Shown here: piece by piece, positions 1 to 7,800 of the stretch | How positions within the stretch are numbered: position 1 is the first letter of the stretch | Layout: each line of letters starts with the position of its first letter | The notes under the pieces: model-generated | The model's database searches: none | What the model was told of the DNA's origin: nothing | The model's input: the letters and a program-made list of their open reading frames with translations, nothing else | Source of the DNA: Shimazuella alba | Lineage (GTDB): Bacteria; Bacillota; Bacilli; Thermoactinomycetales; Thermoactinomycetaceae | Direction of reading: 5' to 3' | DNA: 64,000 nucleotides | NCBI RefSeq assembly: GCF_009831235.1 | Contig: NZ_WUUL01000001.1 | Coordinates: 372,001-436,000, forward strand | Translations under genes and position numbers: made by a program

Positions 1-292
1 GAGCGCTTTCTTTAGTATCTTGTTTTTGGGATGTACTCTGTTCTTGAGAGCTTTCTTTAGTCTCCTGTTTTTCGGGTGTACTCTGCTCTTGAGAGCTTTC
101 TTTAGTCTCCTGTTTTTGGGATGTACTTTGATCTTGGGTACTTGAATTTTTCCCTGTTGAATTCTGATCATCAGAGGGTTTCGTTTGATGATTTTCGTTT
201 ACAGTGATCTCTTGTGAAGATTTATGAGGTTTGTATGGTGATGTCAATCGCTTTTTTTCTTTTTTCTTTTTTCTATCTTCATTTGAATTCAT
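1..292 (-). CDS. Hydrophilic repeat protein, N-terminal part (runs off the left edge)
   Basis: The frame is open from an ATG at 292 to the window edge, so only about 97 N-terminal codons are visible. A GAGGGAT-like ribosome site lies just upstream. The protein starts MNSNEDRKKKKKKKR, a lysine run, and then becomes polar, rich in S, T, Q, E and K. From about residue 60 a 15-residue unit (STSQKQETKESSQEQ and variants) repeats two and a half times, matching a 45-bp DNA tandem repeat. No signal peptide or membrane segment is visible in the part present. The family is not recognised. The composition suggests a disordered, perhaps spore- or surface-associated protein, but that is inference. Confidence 0.6.
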   Translation of the reverse strand, partial: MNSNEDRKKKKEKKRLTSPYKPHKSSQEITVNENHQTKPSDDQNSTGKNSSTQDQSTSQKQETKESSQEQSTPEKQETKESSQEQSTSQKQDTKESA

Positions 293-504
293 GTTGATCC
301 CTCGAGTTCGTTATTTTCATAGGAAGAAGTTACATAAATTTTGCTCCAAACGAAGATATTTCATGCATTCGAGATCGCCAATGCTGTAAATATAAAAATA
401 TTATTTTTGTAAATAACACTTTCACTCAGCATTTCCTAGAATATCATAACTACTTATTATATTAACTCCTTACCCATCTGAGAAAATACAGTGGATATAT
501 ATAA

Positions 505-535
505 GAAAAATCCGTTCATGAAGAACGGATTTCAC
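505..535 (-). terminator. Rho-independent terminator
   Basis: The inverted repeat AAATCCGTTC / GAACGGATTT (508-517 and 523-532) is followed on the minus strand by a T-rich run. It lies directly after the stop codon of the MFS fragment, so it is the original terminator of that gene. Confidence 0.8.
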
Positions 536-542
536 TTTTGCT

Positions 543-1130
543 TCATTTTAAATCTATCATATACGTTCGACCTGAATACAGTACAAATAAACCAATAAGA
601 ACCGCAATTCCACCAAAGTAGAATGGAACGTGGGGATTGAACCACTCCGATAACTTCCCTGCTAACCAAGGAGCTATAGCACCACCAACAAATCTCACAA
701 AACTATAAGCAGATGATGCTACTGAGCGTTCAACTGGAGATACTTCCATCACAGCAGTTGTTATCATCGTATTATTGACACCTAACAAACCACCAGATAA
801 AACAATGCAAATAATTAATATTGGTACATACTCAACAGATAAACCCATGATAATTAGTAATAAAGTAAAAAGTAGTAAGACCATATACATAATTTTTTTC
901 GTCCCAAAACGTCCTTGTAATTTAGGAGCAATAATAACAGATGAAATTGCTAAGAAAACTCCCCAAAAAAAGAAAACATAACCAATACCATGGGCATCTA
1001 AACCAAGTACAAATGGAGAAAAAGCTAGCAAAGTAAAAAATCCAAAGTTGTAAAACAGTGCTGTTAGACCGATCGGAAGCAGTCCCAATGCCTTAATAGG
1101 ATCAAGTATAGAGCTTTTTTTAAAAGAATA
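543..1130 (-). pseudogene. MFS transporter, C-terminal half (split gene)
   Basis: This is the second half of a 12-helix major facilitator of the multidrug-efflux type. The frame has no proper start: the first possible start is a TTG at 1088, but homology-like sequence (KKSSILDPIKALGLLPIG) continues upstream to about 1116-1130, where a transposase fragment on the other strand takes over. About six hydrophobic segments are present, and the gene keeps its own terminator. The matching N-terminal half lies at 6401-6748 on the same strand and in the right order, so the two pieces look like one gene separated by about 5.3 kb of inserted DNA. Neither half should make a working transporter. Confidence 0.8.
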
Positions 1131-1141
1131 ACAAAGGTTGG

Positions 1142-2099
1142 ATGAAGGTCACTCCCCTAGAAAAACAGGAGGAACCCCAACATTTGGTGCACATTAAGAA
1201 TCATATCAAGAAACGCTGGTCGGATATCAATTTGCTCGATATCTTAAAAGAAACGGATTTCCATACCCATTTTACCGAGCATTTTAAGTCTACCGCGGAT
1301 CGGCAGATTTTAGATCAAGAAACGATTCAACGACGATTACTACTCTGTTTATTTGGTTTAGGAACAAATACCGGTTTAAAGGCAGTATCTGCTGGGAGCA
1401 ACACCGATAGTTATTGGGAACTCCGCTATCTTTGGTATAAGTTTATCCATAAAGAACATTTGCGAAAAGCCAATGCAGAAGTGGTGAATCGAATTATCCT
1501 TTACCGATTGAAAGAAGTGTGGGGAGATGCTACTACTGCTTGTGCTTCTGACTCCACCGCATTTGTTGCTGTGGATCAGAATCTCTTGACCCAGTGGCAT
1601 CCTCGTTATCGAAGACGCGGAGTTATGATTTATTGGCATGTGGATCGGAAGTCCGCTTGTGTTTATTCCCAACTAAAATCATGTCTTTCTTCGGAAGTTG
1701 CTTCCATGATGGAAGGCGTTCTTCGCCATTGCACGGATATGGAAGTAAATAAAAATTATGTCGATACCCATGGACAGAGTGTCGTTGCCTTTGCTTTTTC
1801 CCATTTGCTCGGTTTTGATGCCACGCTTCAAAAATATTGGTTCGCAAAAGTTATATCGTCCGGAAAGAGGATCAAGAAGTATCAGCACTATCCCTTCAGT
1901 TGCTTCAAAATTGCTTAGTTATATGAATACCTTGATGGTCCAAGAAGTTCTCTATGAAAATGACCAATACTGGTTGAAGAAGATGACACCAGAAGATTTT
2001 AGGGGATTGTCTCCTTTGTTTTATCATCATGTGAACCCATATGGGATATTCAAACTGAATATGGAAAAGCGGATACCCATTAAATTGAATGTTGCCTAG
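1142..2099 (+). pseudogene. Tn3-family transposase TnpA, C-terminal fragment with frameshift
   Basis: The translation shows the Tn3 DDE catalytic core: [16 protein letters not shown] (first Asp) and [20 protein letters not shown] (second Asp), then after a frame change near 1815 [19 protein letters not shown], ending [16 protein letters not shown] like a normal TnpA C-terminus. Two frames (from 1142 and from about 1813) are needed, so there is a one-base insertion or two-base loss. The N-terminal two thirds are missing. The orientation is opposite to the tnpA start at 2204, so this piece has been inverted or comes from another copy. Confidence 0.85.
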
Positions 2100-2104
2100 T
2101 ACAA

Positions 2105-2204
2105 ATCCATGCCAAAAATATTTTGTCAATTGTTCTGAGGTTGGATCATCTGTAAAACGACCATACCGAGATTCCTGTTCCGTGGTAAGAAACTCCACTG
2201 GCAT
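2105..2204 (-). pseudogene. Tn3-family transposase TnpA, first ~30 codons only
   Basis: From an ATG at 2204, 37 bp after the tnpI stop, the frame reads MPVEFLTTEQESRYGRF then TDDPTSEQLTKYF, the typical start of a Tn3 transposase (DUF4158 region). Homology stops at about 2105, where the antisense of the other tnpA fragment begins. The frame continues to 1905 only as a meaningless read-through. It shows that tnpI and tnpA were originally consecutive on the minus strand. Confidence 0.75.
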
Positions 2205-2240
2205 AATCGTATCTTCCTTCCATCTTCATGCTGTCCGTGA

Positions 2241-3164
2241 TTATTGCCAAGCGATTTTCTCGACCTCCGCTTGGAGATCGGATCGGGTAGCTTGCACATA
2301 AATCATGGTTGTATCTAAGCTATCGTGACCCATGATTTGTGCCAGACGGTGTAATGGGGTACGTTCTGCCATCACATAACCGAAACGATGACGGAGATCG
2401 TGGGCACTGAATCCCTCTAATTTAGCCAACCGCATATACTTTTGTACCAAATAGCGCAGCGCACGCTCTCCAAGGCGTTGGCCTGTTTTTTCCGAGGGAA
2501 ATAGATACATATTTTCCTCTTTTAAAGTGGGCAGATATTCTTCCAATGCTGTTCGGATCGTCGCGTTCAATGGAACTTCCCGATGCTTATTTCTTTTACC
2601 GGAACGAACCATCAGAATACCACTTCTTTTTCCTAACTGAACATCTTGCCGAGTCAAGTTGCAAACCTCCATCGAGCGCAATCCAGTATGCAGCATCAGC
2701 AAAATCAAAACATGGTCTCGAAGTGTCCCCTGCTTTTGAACGGCTGCCACTAGGGCTGCTTCTTCTTGATCCGTCATTTGCTGTGGACTAGTCTTCTCTT
2801 CGGGAACCAATTTTACCGGCCGAGAGATATTCATCGGGATCCATCCATTTTCTACTGCCCAATGAAAGAAACGCTTGAACGTATTTAAGCGCCTGTTGAT
2901 GGTAGCTGGTTTTAACATACGAACGGTTTGCATATGTTCTCGATACCGAATGATAGTCGGCGTAGTGATCTTAGCCGGATCAAATGATAATTCTTCTTCT
3001 TGGCCTTTGTTCCAAGATCCCTCCATCCATTCCGCAAAATGACGGAGATCACTTGCATAATGGGAAAGCGTTTTTTCATTCAGATCCTCGCGTGTTCGGA
3101 GATTATCAATGAATCGCTGAATCCAGTCTTCGGCTTGGGGAGAAATCGGAAAAGATGAGCGCAT
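2241..3164 (-). CDS. tnpI: Tyrosine recombinase, TnpI-type transposon resolvase
   Basis: This is a 307-residue, full-length tyrosine recombinase. The N-terminal SAM-like DNA-binding domain covers roughly residues 10-105 and the catalytic domain 125-300. Catalytic residues are all visible: Arg in HTGLRSMEVC, Lys in SGKRNKHRE, His-x-x-Arg in SAHDLRHRFG, His in QIMGHDSLDTT and the nucleophile Tyr in TMIYVQAT. In TnpI-carrying Tn3 elements this enzyme resolves cointegrates at a site next to its own gene. Such a site is present immediately upstream (3192-3292), and a tnpA start follows 37 bp downstream. The gene looks intact although the transposon around it is broken. It could still act on its site in trans or on relics elsewhere. 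Confidence 0.85.
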   Translation of the reverse strand: MRSSFPISPQAEDWIQRFIDNLRTREDLNEKTLSHYASDLRHFAEWMEGSWNKGQEEELSFDPAKITTPTIIRYREHMQTVRMLKPATINRRLNTFKRFFHWAVENGWIPMNISRPVKLVPEEKTSPQQMTDQEEAALVAAVQKQGTLRDHVLILLMLHTGLRSMEVCNLTRQDVQLGKRSGILMVRSGKRNKHREVPLNATIRTALEEYLPTLKEENMYLFPSEKTGQRLGERALRYLVQKYMRLAKLEGFSAHDLRHRFGYVMAERTPLHRLAQIMGHDSLDTTMIYVQATRSDLQAEVEKIAWQ

Positions 3165-3191
3165 GATTCCACCTCTTTATATTGATTTACC

Positions 3192-3292
3192 TTACCGGAC
3201 ATGGTATTCTCATCTTATCTGAAGCCTTATCGGATATCAAGAGTACGAGATTTTCATTGTTATATCTGCTAATGTAAATTAGCGGATATAAC
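3192..3292. promoter_or_regulatory. TnpI resolution site (core palindrome plus two accessory motifs)
   Basis: The core is the palindrome GTTATATCTGCTAAT-N4-ATTAGCGGATATAAC (3259-3292, arms 14/15 matched). Two accessory copies of the same motif lie in direct orientation on the tnpI side: TTACCGGACATGG (3192-3204) and TTATCGGATATCA (3227-3239), 35 bp apart. An inverted core pair plus two direct accessory motifs upstream of tnpI is the organisation known for the Tn4430 resolution site. Confidence 0.75.
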
Positions 3293-3466
3293 AACGCACC
3301 ACATGTTTTTCAACATACTTGCTTGCTGGAATGGAAAGTTCCCAAAGGAGTTCAATCTCTCTTTTACCGATCGACATGCAAATTTGCTATGAAATAAAGA
3401 AATATCGCTGAACTAATATTAGAAAATGATATCAAGCAAATAATGGTAAGGTGGTATCTCAAGAAA

Positions 3467-4270
3467 ATGATGAACAATTATCGTCCTATACAACCACCTA
3501 AATTGCAACAGATACAGAGCCCCGATTATAGCTACCAAGAATATGTTCCGTGCGAAAGCTTAGCATCACATGTCGTTTGTTATTGGACCATGGATTTTCA
3601 TGCAAAAAATAAGAATCAGTTACATCGAATCCTCCCTGATGGTTGCGTAGATATAATCGTTGACCGTCAATCCACCTCTTCTTGGAAAGCCGCTTTTGTT
3701 GAGGGATTGATGACTCGATTTGAAGTCTTGAGTCTTTCCAAATACCAATCATTGTTCGGCATCCGCTTCTATCCAGAAGCAGCACACTCTATTTTAAAAT
3801 TTCCCGCCTCTTCATTTATAGGACAACATGTTTTTTTGGAAGATATATGGGGAATGGAAGGGCTATTCATGGTTGAAGAAATCTTATCTATTCAAGCAGT
3901 CTCAAAAATTATTGAAATTGTGGAGCGAAAACTGAATCATTTATTGGCATTGAACAACACTTCAACCAATTCCTTGTTGCTCGAAAGTATGCAATATATA
4001 TATGGGTTTAAGGGGAGTATTTCAACATTGGTTCTGGCGGAAAAGCTCAGTTTTACAGAGAGGCATATGAGGAGAATCTTTGATCGAGAACTGGGGTTAA
4101 GCCCGAAGGAAATGCTAGGAATTGTTAGATTTCAATCCATACTACAGGAACTTTATAGCGGTACTAGTACCAACTTTACGGACATTGCATTGAAATATGG
4201 CTACTATGATCAATCGCATTTTATTAAAAACTTTAAACGTTATTATGGGATACTCCCCAAACAGTTGTAA
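3467..4270 (+). CDS. AraC-family transcriptional regulator
   Basis: The protein has about 267 residues. The N-terminal half is a ligand/effector domain of the type found in many Bacillales AraC proteins (CYWTMDF and LPDGCVDIIVD are characteristic). The C-terminal 100 residues form the double helix-turn-helix (LAEKLSFTERHMRRIFDREL, then FTDIALKYGYYDQSHFIKNF). I place the start at the ATG at 3467, 11 nt after a TAAGGTGGT ribosome site; an upstream start at 3443 is less likely. It precedes an exporter gene and a glyoxalase-fold gene on the same strand, with its own terminator in between, and probably controls them. It is a passenger of the decayed transposon. Confidence 0.8.
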   Translation: MMNNYRPIQPPKLQQIQSPDYSYQEYVPCESLASHVVCYWTMDFHAKNKNQLHRILPDGCVDIIVDRQSTSSWKAAFVEGLMTRFEVLSLSKYQSLFGIRFYPEAAHSILKFPASSFIGQHVFLEDIWGMEGLFMVEEILSIQAVSKIIEIVERKLNHLLALNNTSTNSLLLESMQYIYGFKGSISTLVLAEKLSFTERHMRRIFDRELGLSPKEMLGIVRFQSILQELYSGTSTNFTDIALKYGYYDQSHFIKNFKRYYGILPKQL

Positions 4271-4297
4271 AAAACGGACTTATGAGGTCCGTTTTTT
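4270..4297 (+). terminator. Rho-independent terminator after araC-type gene
   Basis: The stem AAAACGGAC / GTCCGTTTT is followed by a T run, overlapping the stop codon of the AraC gene. The exporter downstream must therefore have its own promoter or depend on read-through. Confidence 0.85.
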
Positions 4298-4361
4298 ACT
4301 ATTTTTTATGGTGAAGTAAAGGTTATAGTTTTCATTAAATCCAATGCAAAGGAGGTATCTT

Positions 4362-5768
4362 ATGTCAATAGTAGCAACTTCCTCTCCAAGTGAAGATGAC
4401 ATAAAACGAATTGTACCTTGGATCCTTTATGTCATCTTTTTCTCCGTTCTGAATGAAACGGTATTTAATGTAGCGACACCAAGTATTTCAGAACAATTTT
4501 ATTTACAAGCTTCCCAAGTCAGTTGGATCGTAACTATTTTCATCCTTTTTTTCGGAATCGGATCCATTATGTTTGGAAAACTTAGTGATTTGTTTAGCCT
4601 AAAGCATCTTATGGTGATTGGAATCATCATTTATGTTTCTAGCTCCGTTCTTGGCTTCCTTTTTCGTGATCATTACGTAACCATTATTCTTTTTCGCGCT
4701 ATTCAAGGATTAGGAGCTGCATCGATCCCAGCTATAAATAACACGATCATTACACGTTATTTTACAGTTACTGGGCGTAAGAAAATGTTCGGTTTGGTTA
4801 CATCAGCGTTCTCTTTTGGCGTTGCGATTGGACCAGTACTTGGTGGATATATTACTGGACATATAGACTGGGCATACTTATTTCTAATTCCGGTATTTAC
4901 TCTTGCAGCTATTCCCTTTTTCTTAAGACTTTTACCTAAAGAGGAGAGAAAAGAAGGGAAATTCGATTTGTTTGGTTCGATTCTTGTTAGTGTTATGATC
5001 ACCAGTCTCATGTTGTTCTTAACCTTAATGAATCCGCTGTATTTGGTGTGTAGTCTCGTAGCTGGCATTTGGTTTGTTATTCATATTCGGGCGCATCCGT
5101 ATCCATTTATCCAAGTTGCTATTTTAAGAAAGCCTCTGTACAGAACGGGTATAATCATTGGGTTTCTGGTTTTTAGTGCCTACATGACGATGATGTTTCT
5201 GCTTCCGTTGTTGCTGTCTCAATTATATGCTTTACGTGCCGAAACGATAGGTCTGGTTATGTTTCCTGGAGCCATCTGTGCAGCACTATGTGGAAAACTG
5301 GCAGGCGATAGCATTGTAAAAAGAGGAGCATGGTATGTTACGATTGCTGGGTTAGGATTGATTGCCCTAGGTTTCCTATTCGTTTGGCTAAGCATTGATC
5401 AGAGGGTATGGTGGATCGTTGTAGCCTTGATGGTCTTGAATATAGGCAATGCTTTTTCTCAAACATCATTAACCGAAAGTGTGTCTTCTACGCTCCATGA
5501 GAATCAGATTGGAATTGGAATGGGTGTGTTTAACTTAGGGTTGTTTTTTGCGCAAGCATTAGGCACATCTGTGGCAGCTAAATTGTTGGATGTCTCCTTT
5601 CTTAACTTTCCATTTCATCCGTTCGTCTTAAAAGAACAATCGTTTGTGTATGCGAACGTGACACTTTTACTGCTTGTGATTATTTTGTACAGTGCACTTA
5701 TGTACTTCTCATTTTCACGGCGTGCAAATCAGATTTCACATATAGGAGATGAGATTCATGGGAATTAA
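4362..5768 (+). CDS. MFS efflux transporter, 14-helix, TetL/TetK-like
   Basis: The protein has 468 residues with about 14 membrane segments. The start at 4362 follows a strong AGGAGGT site. Motifs resemble the Tet(L)/Tet(K) branch of drug:proton antiporters: FFSVLNETVFNVATPSI in helix 1, GKLSDLFSLKHLMV between helices 2 and 3 (motif A) and GVAIGPVLGGYI in helix 5 (motif C, typical of exporters). The substrate cannot be told; tetracycline is possible but many relatives export other compounds. The stop overlaps the next gene by 11 bp, so exporter and glyoxalase-fold protein are translationally coupled. It is a passenger of the decayed transposon. Confidence 0.8.
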   Translation: MSIVATSSPSEDDIKRIVPWILYVIFFSVLNETVFNVATPSISEQFYLQASQVSWIVTIFILFFGIGSIMFGKLSDLFSLKHLMVIGIIIYVSSSVLGFLFRDHYVTIILFRAIQGLGAASIPAINNTIITRYFTVTGRKKMFGLVTSAFSFGVAIGPVLGGYITGHIDWAYLFLIPVFTLAAIPFFLRLLPKEERKEGKFDLFGSILVSVMITSLMLFLTLMNPLYLVCSLVAGIWFVIHIRAHPYPFIQVAILRKPLYRTGIIIGFLVFSAYMTMMFLLPLLLSQLYALRAETIGLVMFPGAICAALCGKLAGDSIVKRGAWYVTIAGLGLIALGFLFVWLSIDQRVWWIVVALMVLNIGNAFSQTSLTESVSSTLHENQIGIGMGVFNLGLFFAQALGTSVAAKLLDVSFLNFPFHPFVLKEQSFVYANVTLLLLVIILYSALMYFSFSRRANQISHIGDEIHGN

Positions 5769-6135
5769 ATTCGATATGATCGGCGTTGTGGTAAAAGACA
5801 TGAGAAAAGCTTTAGAGTTCTATCGTATTTTAGGGCTAGATATACCAGAGAGTGCCAATGACGAAATGCACGTTGAGGTTGTGCAAAACGGCTTTCGATT
5901 TGCCTTTGATTTACAGGAAACCGTTGAAAATATTTATGGTGGTTGGACCGAGCCTGTAGGTCACCGTATAGAGCTGGCATTTTTGTGCGATAGCCGTCAA
6001 GCAGTAGATGAACTATTTAAAAAAATAACAGAGTATGGATATATTGGCCATCGCGAGCCATGGGATGCATTTTGGGGGCAGCGCTATGCGATTGTTCAGG
6101 ATCCAGACGGGAATTTAATCAGTCTCTTTGCATAG
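5758..6135 (+). CDS. Glyoxalase/bleomycin-resistance-fold protein
   Basis: The protein has 125 residues and a single VOC module with paired beta-alpha-beta-beta-beta units. The N-terminal IGVVVKDMRKALEFYRILGL and C-terminal AIVQDPDGNLISLF are typical. The ATG at 5758 lies 9 nt after AGGAG and is preferred to the ATG at 5749. It overlaps the exporter stop. VOC proteins bind drugs, act on glutathione- or bacillithiol-type conjugates, or are dioxygenases. The coupling to an exporter suggests drug binding or modification, which is inference. Confidence 0.75.
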   Translation: MGIKFDMIGVVVKDMRKALEFYRILGLDIPESANDEMHVEVVQNGFRFAFDLQETVENIYGGWTEPVGHRIELAFLCDSRQAVDELFKKITEYGYIGHREPWDAFWGQRYAIVQDPDGNLISLFA

Positions 6136-6246
6136 CTTTCACACAAAAAATAGTTGGAATACTTTAAGCGGAAGGCTGTTTATTCCGCCACCGATTTGGA
6201 GTTGTTCATTTTTTTATTGGTTAAAAACACCCAAATTTCTTTTTCT

Positions 6247-6260
6247 AATGTCCGATAAGG
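6247..6260 (-). promoter_or_regulatory. Single TnpI-like motif beside the terminal repeat
   Basis: Read on the minus strand this is CCTTATCGGACATT, close to the accessory motifs TTATCGGATATCA and TTACCGGACATGG of the resolution site 3 kb away. It touches the inner edge of the 38-bp terminal repeat, on the far side of the passenger genes. Confidence 0.5.
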
Positions 6261-6298
6261 CTTATTCCGGTTTTCTGTTCCACTGATCCCTAAACCCC
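6261..6298 (-). repeat. Tn3-type 38-bp terminal inverted repeat
   Basis: On the minus strand the 38 bp begin GGGGTTTAGGGATCAGTGG and end AACAGAAAACCGGAATAAG. The GGGG start, TAAG end, length and internal CAGTGGAAC match the canonical Tn3 terminal repeat. The outer end is at 6298. No partner copy was found at the left end of the relic. Confidence 0.8.
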
Positions 6299-6338
6299 TA
6301 TACCAATCCTAGTCGAAAAGCAATGCTAGCTATAAATT

Positions 6339-6365
6339 AAATCAGCTCTAAAGAAGGGCTGATTT
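6339..6365. terminator. Hairpin terminator between transposon end and split MFS gene
   Basis: The stem AAATCAGC / GCTGATTT has an 11-nt loop and T/A runs on both sides. It lies outside the transposon terminal repeat, in a roughly 100-bp segment of unknown origin. Confidence 0.6.
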
Positions 6366-6387
6366 CTTCGATTTACATATTATGTAA

Positions 6388-6428
6388 ACTATCTGACGGA
6401 CTAGAGCAGCAACCCTATCACTACCCCT
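6388..6428 (+). repeat. Junction sequence, copy 1
   Basis: ATCTGACGGACTAGAGCA followed by GCAACCCTATCACTA sits where the N-terminal MFS half loses its frame. Close relatives lie at 38563-38592 and, inverted, at 42510-42544, each also at the broken end of a gene. It may be the end of an insertion sequence or a recombination site. Confidence 0.5.
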
Positions 6429-6748
6429 AATAAAGAGAATAGAATAATAACAAAAAGACCTACAAGAAGCGTGGCCTTTGGTCCAATTCGACTAGACAAC
6501 CATCCAGTTATAAGCATCATTACATCTGTAACCAACATGTAACTAGTAAAGAGTAAAGAAACTTGACTAGGAGTTGCATGGAGCTGCTCCCCAATTGCTG
6601 GTAAAATAGGGTCCACTAATCCTAGACCCATAAAAGCAACCATACAAGCAAAAGCTACTGCCCATGCTGGTTTTGGCTGCTTGAAAATTGTTTTAAGTGA
6701 ATGTGGTGGCTCTTCTGCTACTGCCACTATCTTTTTTGTTGTTTCCAT
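6401..6748 (-). pseudogene. MFS transporter, N-terminal half (split gene)
   Basis: This is the first 115 residues of a multidrug-type MFS protein: a charged N-terminus (METTKKIVAVAEEPP), then helices 1-3 with FMGLGLVDPILPAIGEQL (motif D1-like) and ITGWLSSRIGPKATLLVG (motif A). The frame ends at a TAG inside the shared junction sequence (6388-6428). With the C-terminal half at 543-1130 it would make a protein of about 400 residues, the normal family size after a small internal loss. An AAAGGA ribosome site precedes the ATG. Confidence 0.8.
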
Positions 6749-7121
6749 TCGACAAGAATCCTTTCTACATATAAATATTTCGGTTTACTAAATTAATTAT
6801 AGCATACTTTTATTATTGTTGTTGAATCTACTATTTTTAAATGGATAAACAAAAAGCCTCCTTTTAGGAGACTTTGTATATTCTAGCTTCCTTAGAATTT
6901 TGTACTAAGGAAGAGTCTGTCACCCCATAGCCAATTCTTTCTTGCTTGATCCACCATAGGAAAATAAAAAGTTGACCAGGATTTTAATGCAACGCAAGGA
7001 CATCCAAGTGTTGATCGAAGTTAAAAGGGAACAAACAAAAATAGCTGGCAATGATTGTACATTGTCCTTTCGAATTAACTTAATAAAAGCATCCCGAGAT
7101 GAGGGATGCTTTTATTAGATG
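6749..7121. other. Non-coding stretch with a weak hairpin
   Basis: No credible gene is visible. There is an imperfect hairpin AAAAAGCCTCC / GGAGACTTT at 6851-6875 and an AT-rich promoter-like part upstream of the MFS fragment. The segment 6960-7070 reads like old coding sequence but matches nothing I recognise. Confidence 0.4.
7085..7113 (-). terminator. Rho-independent terminator
   Basis: The perfect stem AAAAGCATCCC / GGGATGCTTTT lies just after the 60-residue gene on the minus strand. Confidence 0.8.
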
Positions 7122-7304
7122 TTATTGGTTTGCTTTTTTCTCTTTTAGTTCTGCTAATCTCTGTTCAAACTCGGGACGGTAAGGGTTCAGTTCTGGTCGA
7201 TCGCTTTTGAGTAACTTCTCCAGTTTGCGTATTAGTTGTTCTTCATCTTTTCCTTCATAGTCTAACAGATCAAAGAATTTTTTATCATCCATCTTGTCGC
7301 CCAT
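7122..7304 (-). CDS. Small acidic/basic hypothetical protein
   Basis: The protein has 60 residues and is highly charged, with no membrane segment: MGDKMDDKKFFDLLDYEGKD at the start and a helical, Lys/Glu-rich end (FEQRLAELKEKK). It is supported by an AAGGAAGG site about 10 nt upstream and a terminator directly after its stop. The family is not recognised. Confidence 0.55.
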   Translation of the reverse strand: MGDKMDDKKFFDLLDYEGKDEEQLIRKLEKLLKSDRPELNPYRPEFEQRLAELKEKKANQ

Positions 7305-7568
7305 TCTGAAGCACCAATCCTTCCTTAATTATTGCTAATTTCCTATATCCACCTCAATCCTTAATAGCAATTTTAACATAACGTCGATCATCTTTTGCCC
7401 ATTTTCTTTGTTTTTTAGTTAAATCTCGTATTCTACTCTCTATCATTTTTTCTAAATGTCCAAACTTTTTGTTCTTGTATTTCATATTTTATAAAGGGAG
7501 TATTTTGTTCCCTTTCGATCATATTCCATCCCCCTACAGAATAGATTGCATTAGGAGGTGAAAGACAA

Positions 7569-7742
7569 ATGCCATTGCTGTTATTACAAATTGCTCTTAT
7601 TGTCATTTTTGTTCATGCTGTTTACCGTGCTGTGCTTGATGTCCAAAATGGATTAAAAACCTTTTCCGATTGGATTGAGTTTTTGTATCAACTTGCTATT
7701 GCTGTTGCAGCCGCTTGGTTTTACTATGCCTACACGTTTTAG
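7569..7742 (+). CDS. Small two-helix membrane protein
   Basis: This is a 57-residue protein. An AGGAGGTG ribosome site stands 7 nt before the ATG, the best Shine-Dalgarno in its surroundings. The sequence is two hydrophobic helices (residues 3-20, LLLLQIALIVIFVHAVY, and 37-55, WIEFLYQLAIAVAAAWFYY) joined by a short polar loop (RAVLDVQNGLKTFSD). A bidirectional terminator follows. The family is not recognised; the size and layout suggest a small membrane protein of regulatory or structural role. Confidence 0.65.
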   Translation: MPLLLLQIALIVIFVHAVYRAVLDVQNGLKTFSDWIEFLYQLAIAVAAAWFYYAYTF

Positions 7743-7756
7743 CCTGTAAAAACATT

Positions 7757-7800
7757 AAAAAAATGCAATTCTACTCTACAGAGAAGAATTGCATTTTTTT
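7757..7800. terminator. Bidirectional terminator
   Basis: A 15-bp stem (AAATGCAATTCT / AGAATTGCATTT) has A and T runs on both sides, between the small membrane protein gene and the convergent globin gene. Confidence 0.85.

Larger units (their letters stand above)
1131..6298. mobile_element. Decayed Tn3-family transposon with TnpI, passenger genes and one terminal repeat
   Basis: Read on the minus strand, the element has a 38-bp Tn3-type terminal repeat (6261-6298, outer GGGG), then passenger genes (glyoxalase fold, MFS exporter and AraC regulator, all on the plus strand), a TnpI resolution site (3192-3292), tnpI (2241-3164) and the first 30 or so codons of tnpA (2105-2204). From there the order breaks: the C-terminal third of a tnpA follows inverted (1142-2099), and no second terminal repeat is seen. 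The layout of terminal repeat, passengers, resolution site, tnpI and tnpA is the same as in the intact element at 12545-22018. TnpI-type Tn3 elements are known from Bacillus (Tn4430, Tn5401). It is now a relic that cannot move by itself. The left boundary near 1131 is approximate. Confidence 0.75.

Noticed and set aside
1-125. CRISPR array at the left edge
   Set aside because: The 45-bp repeats are directly adjacent, without spacers, and code for a repeated peptide in one frame.
1905-2204. A 99-residue minus-strand protein
   Set aside because: Only its first 33 codons are transposase-like; the rest is the antisense of another transposase fragment.
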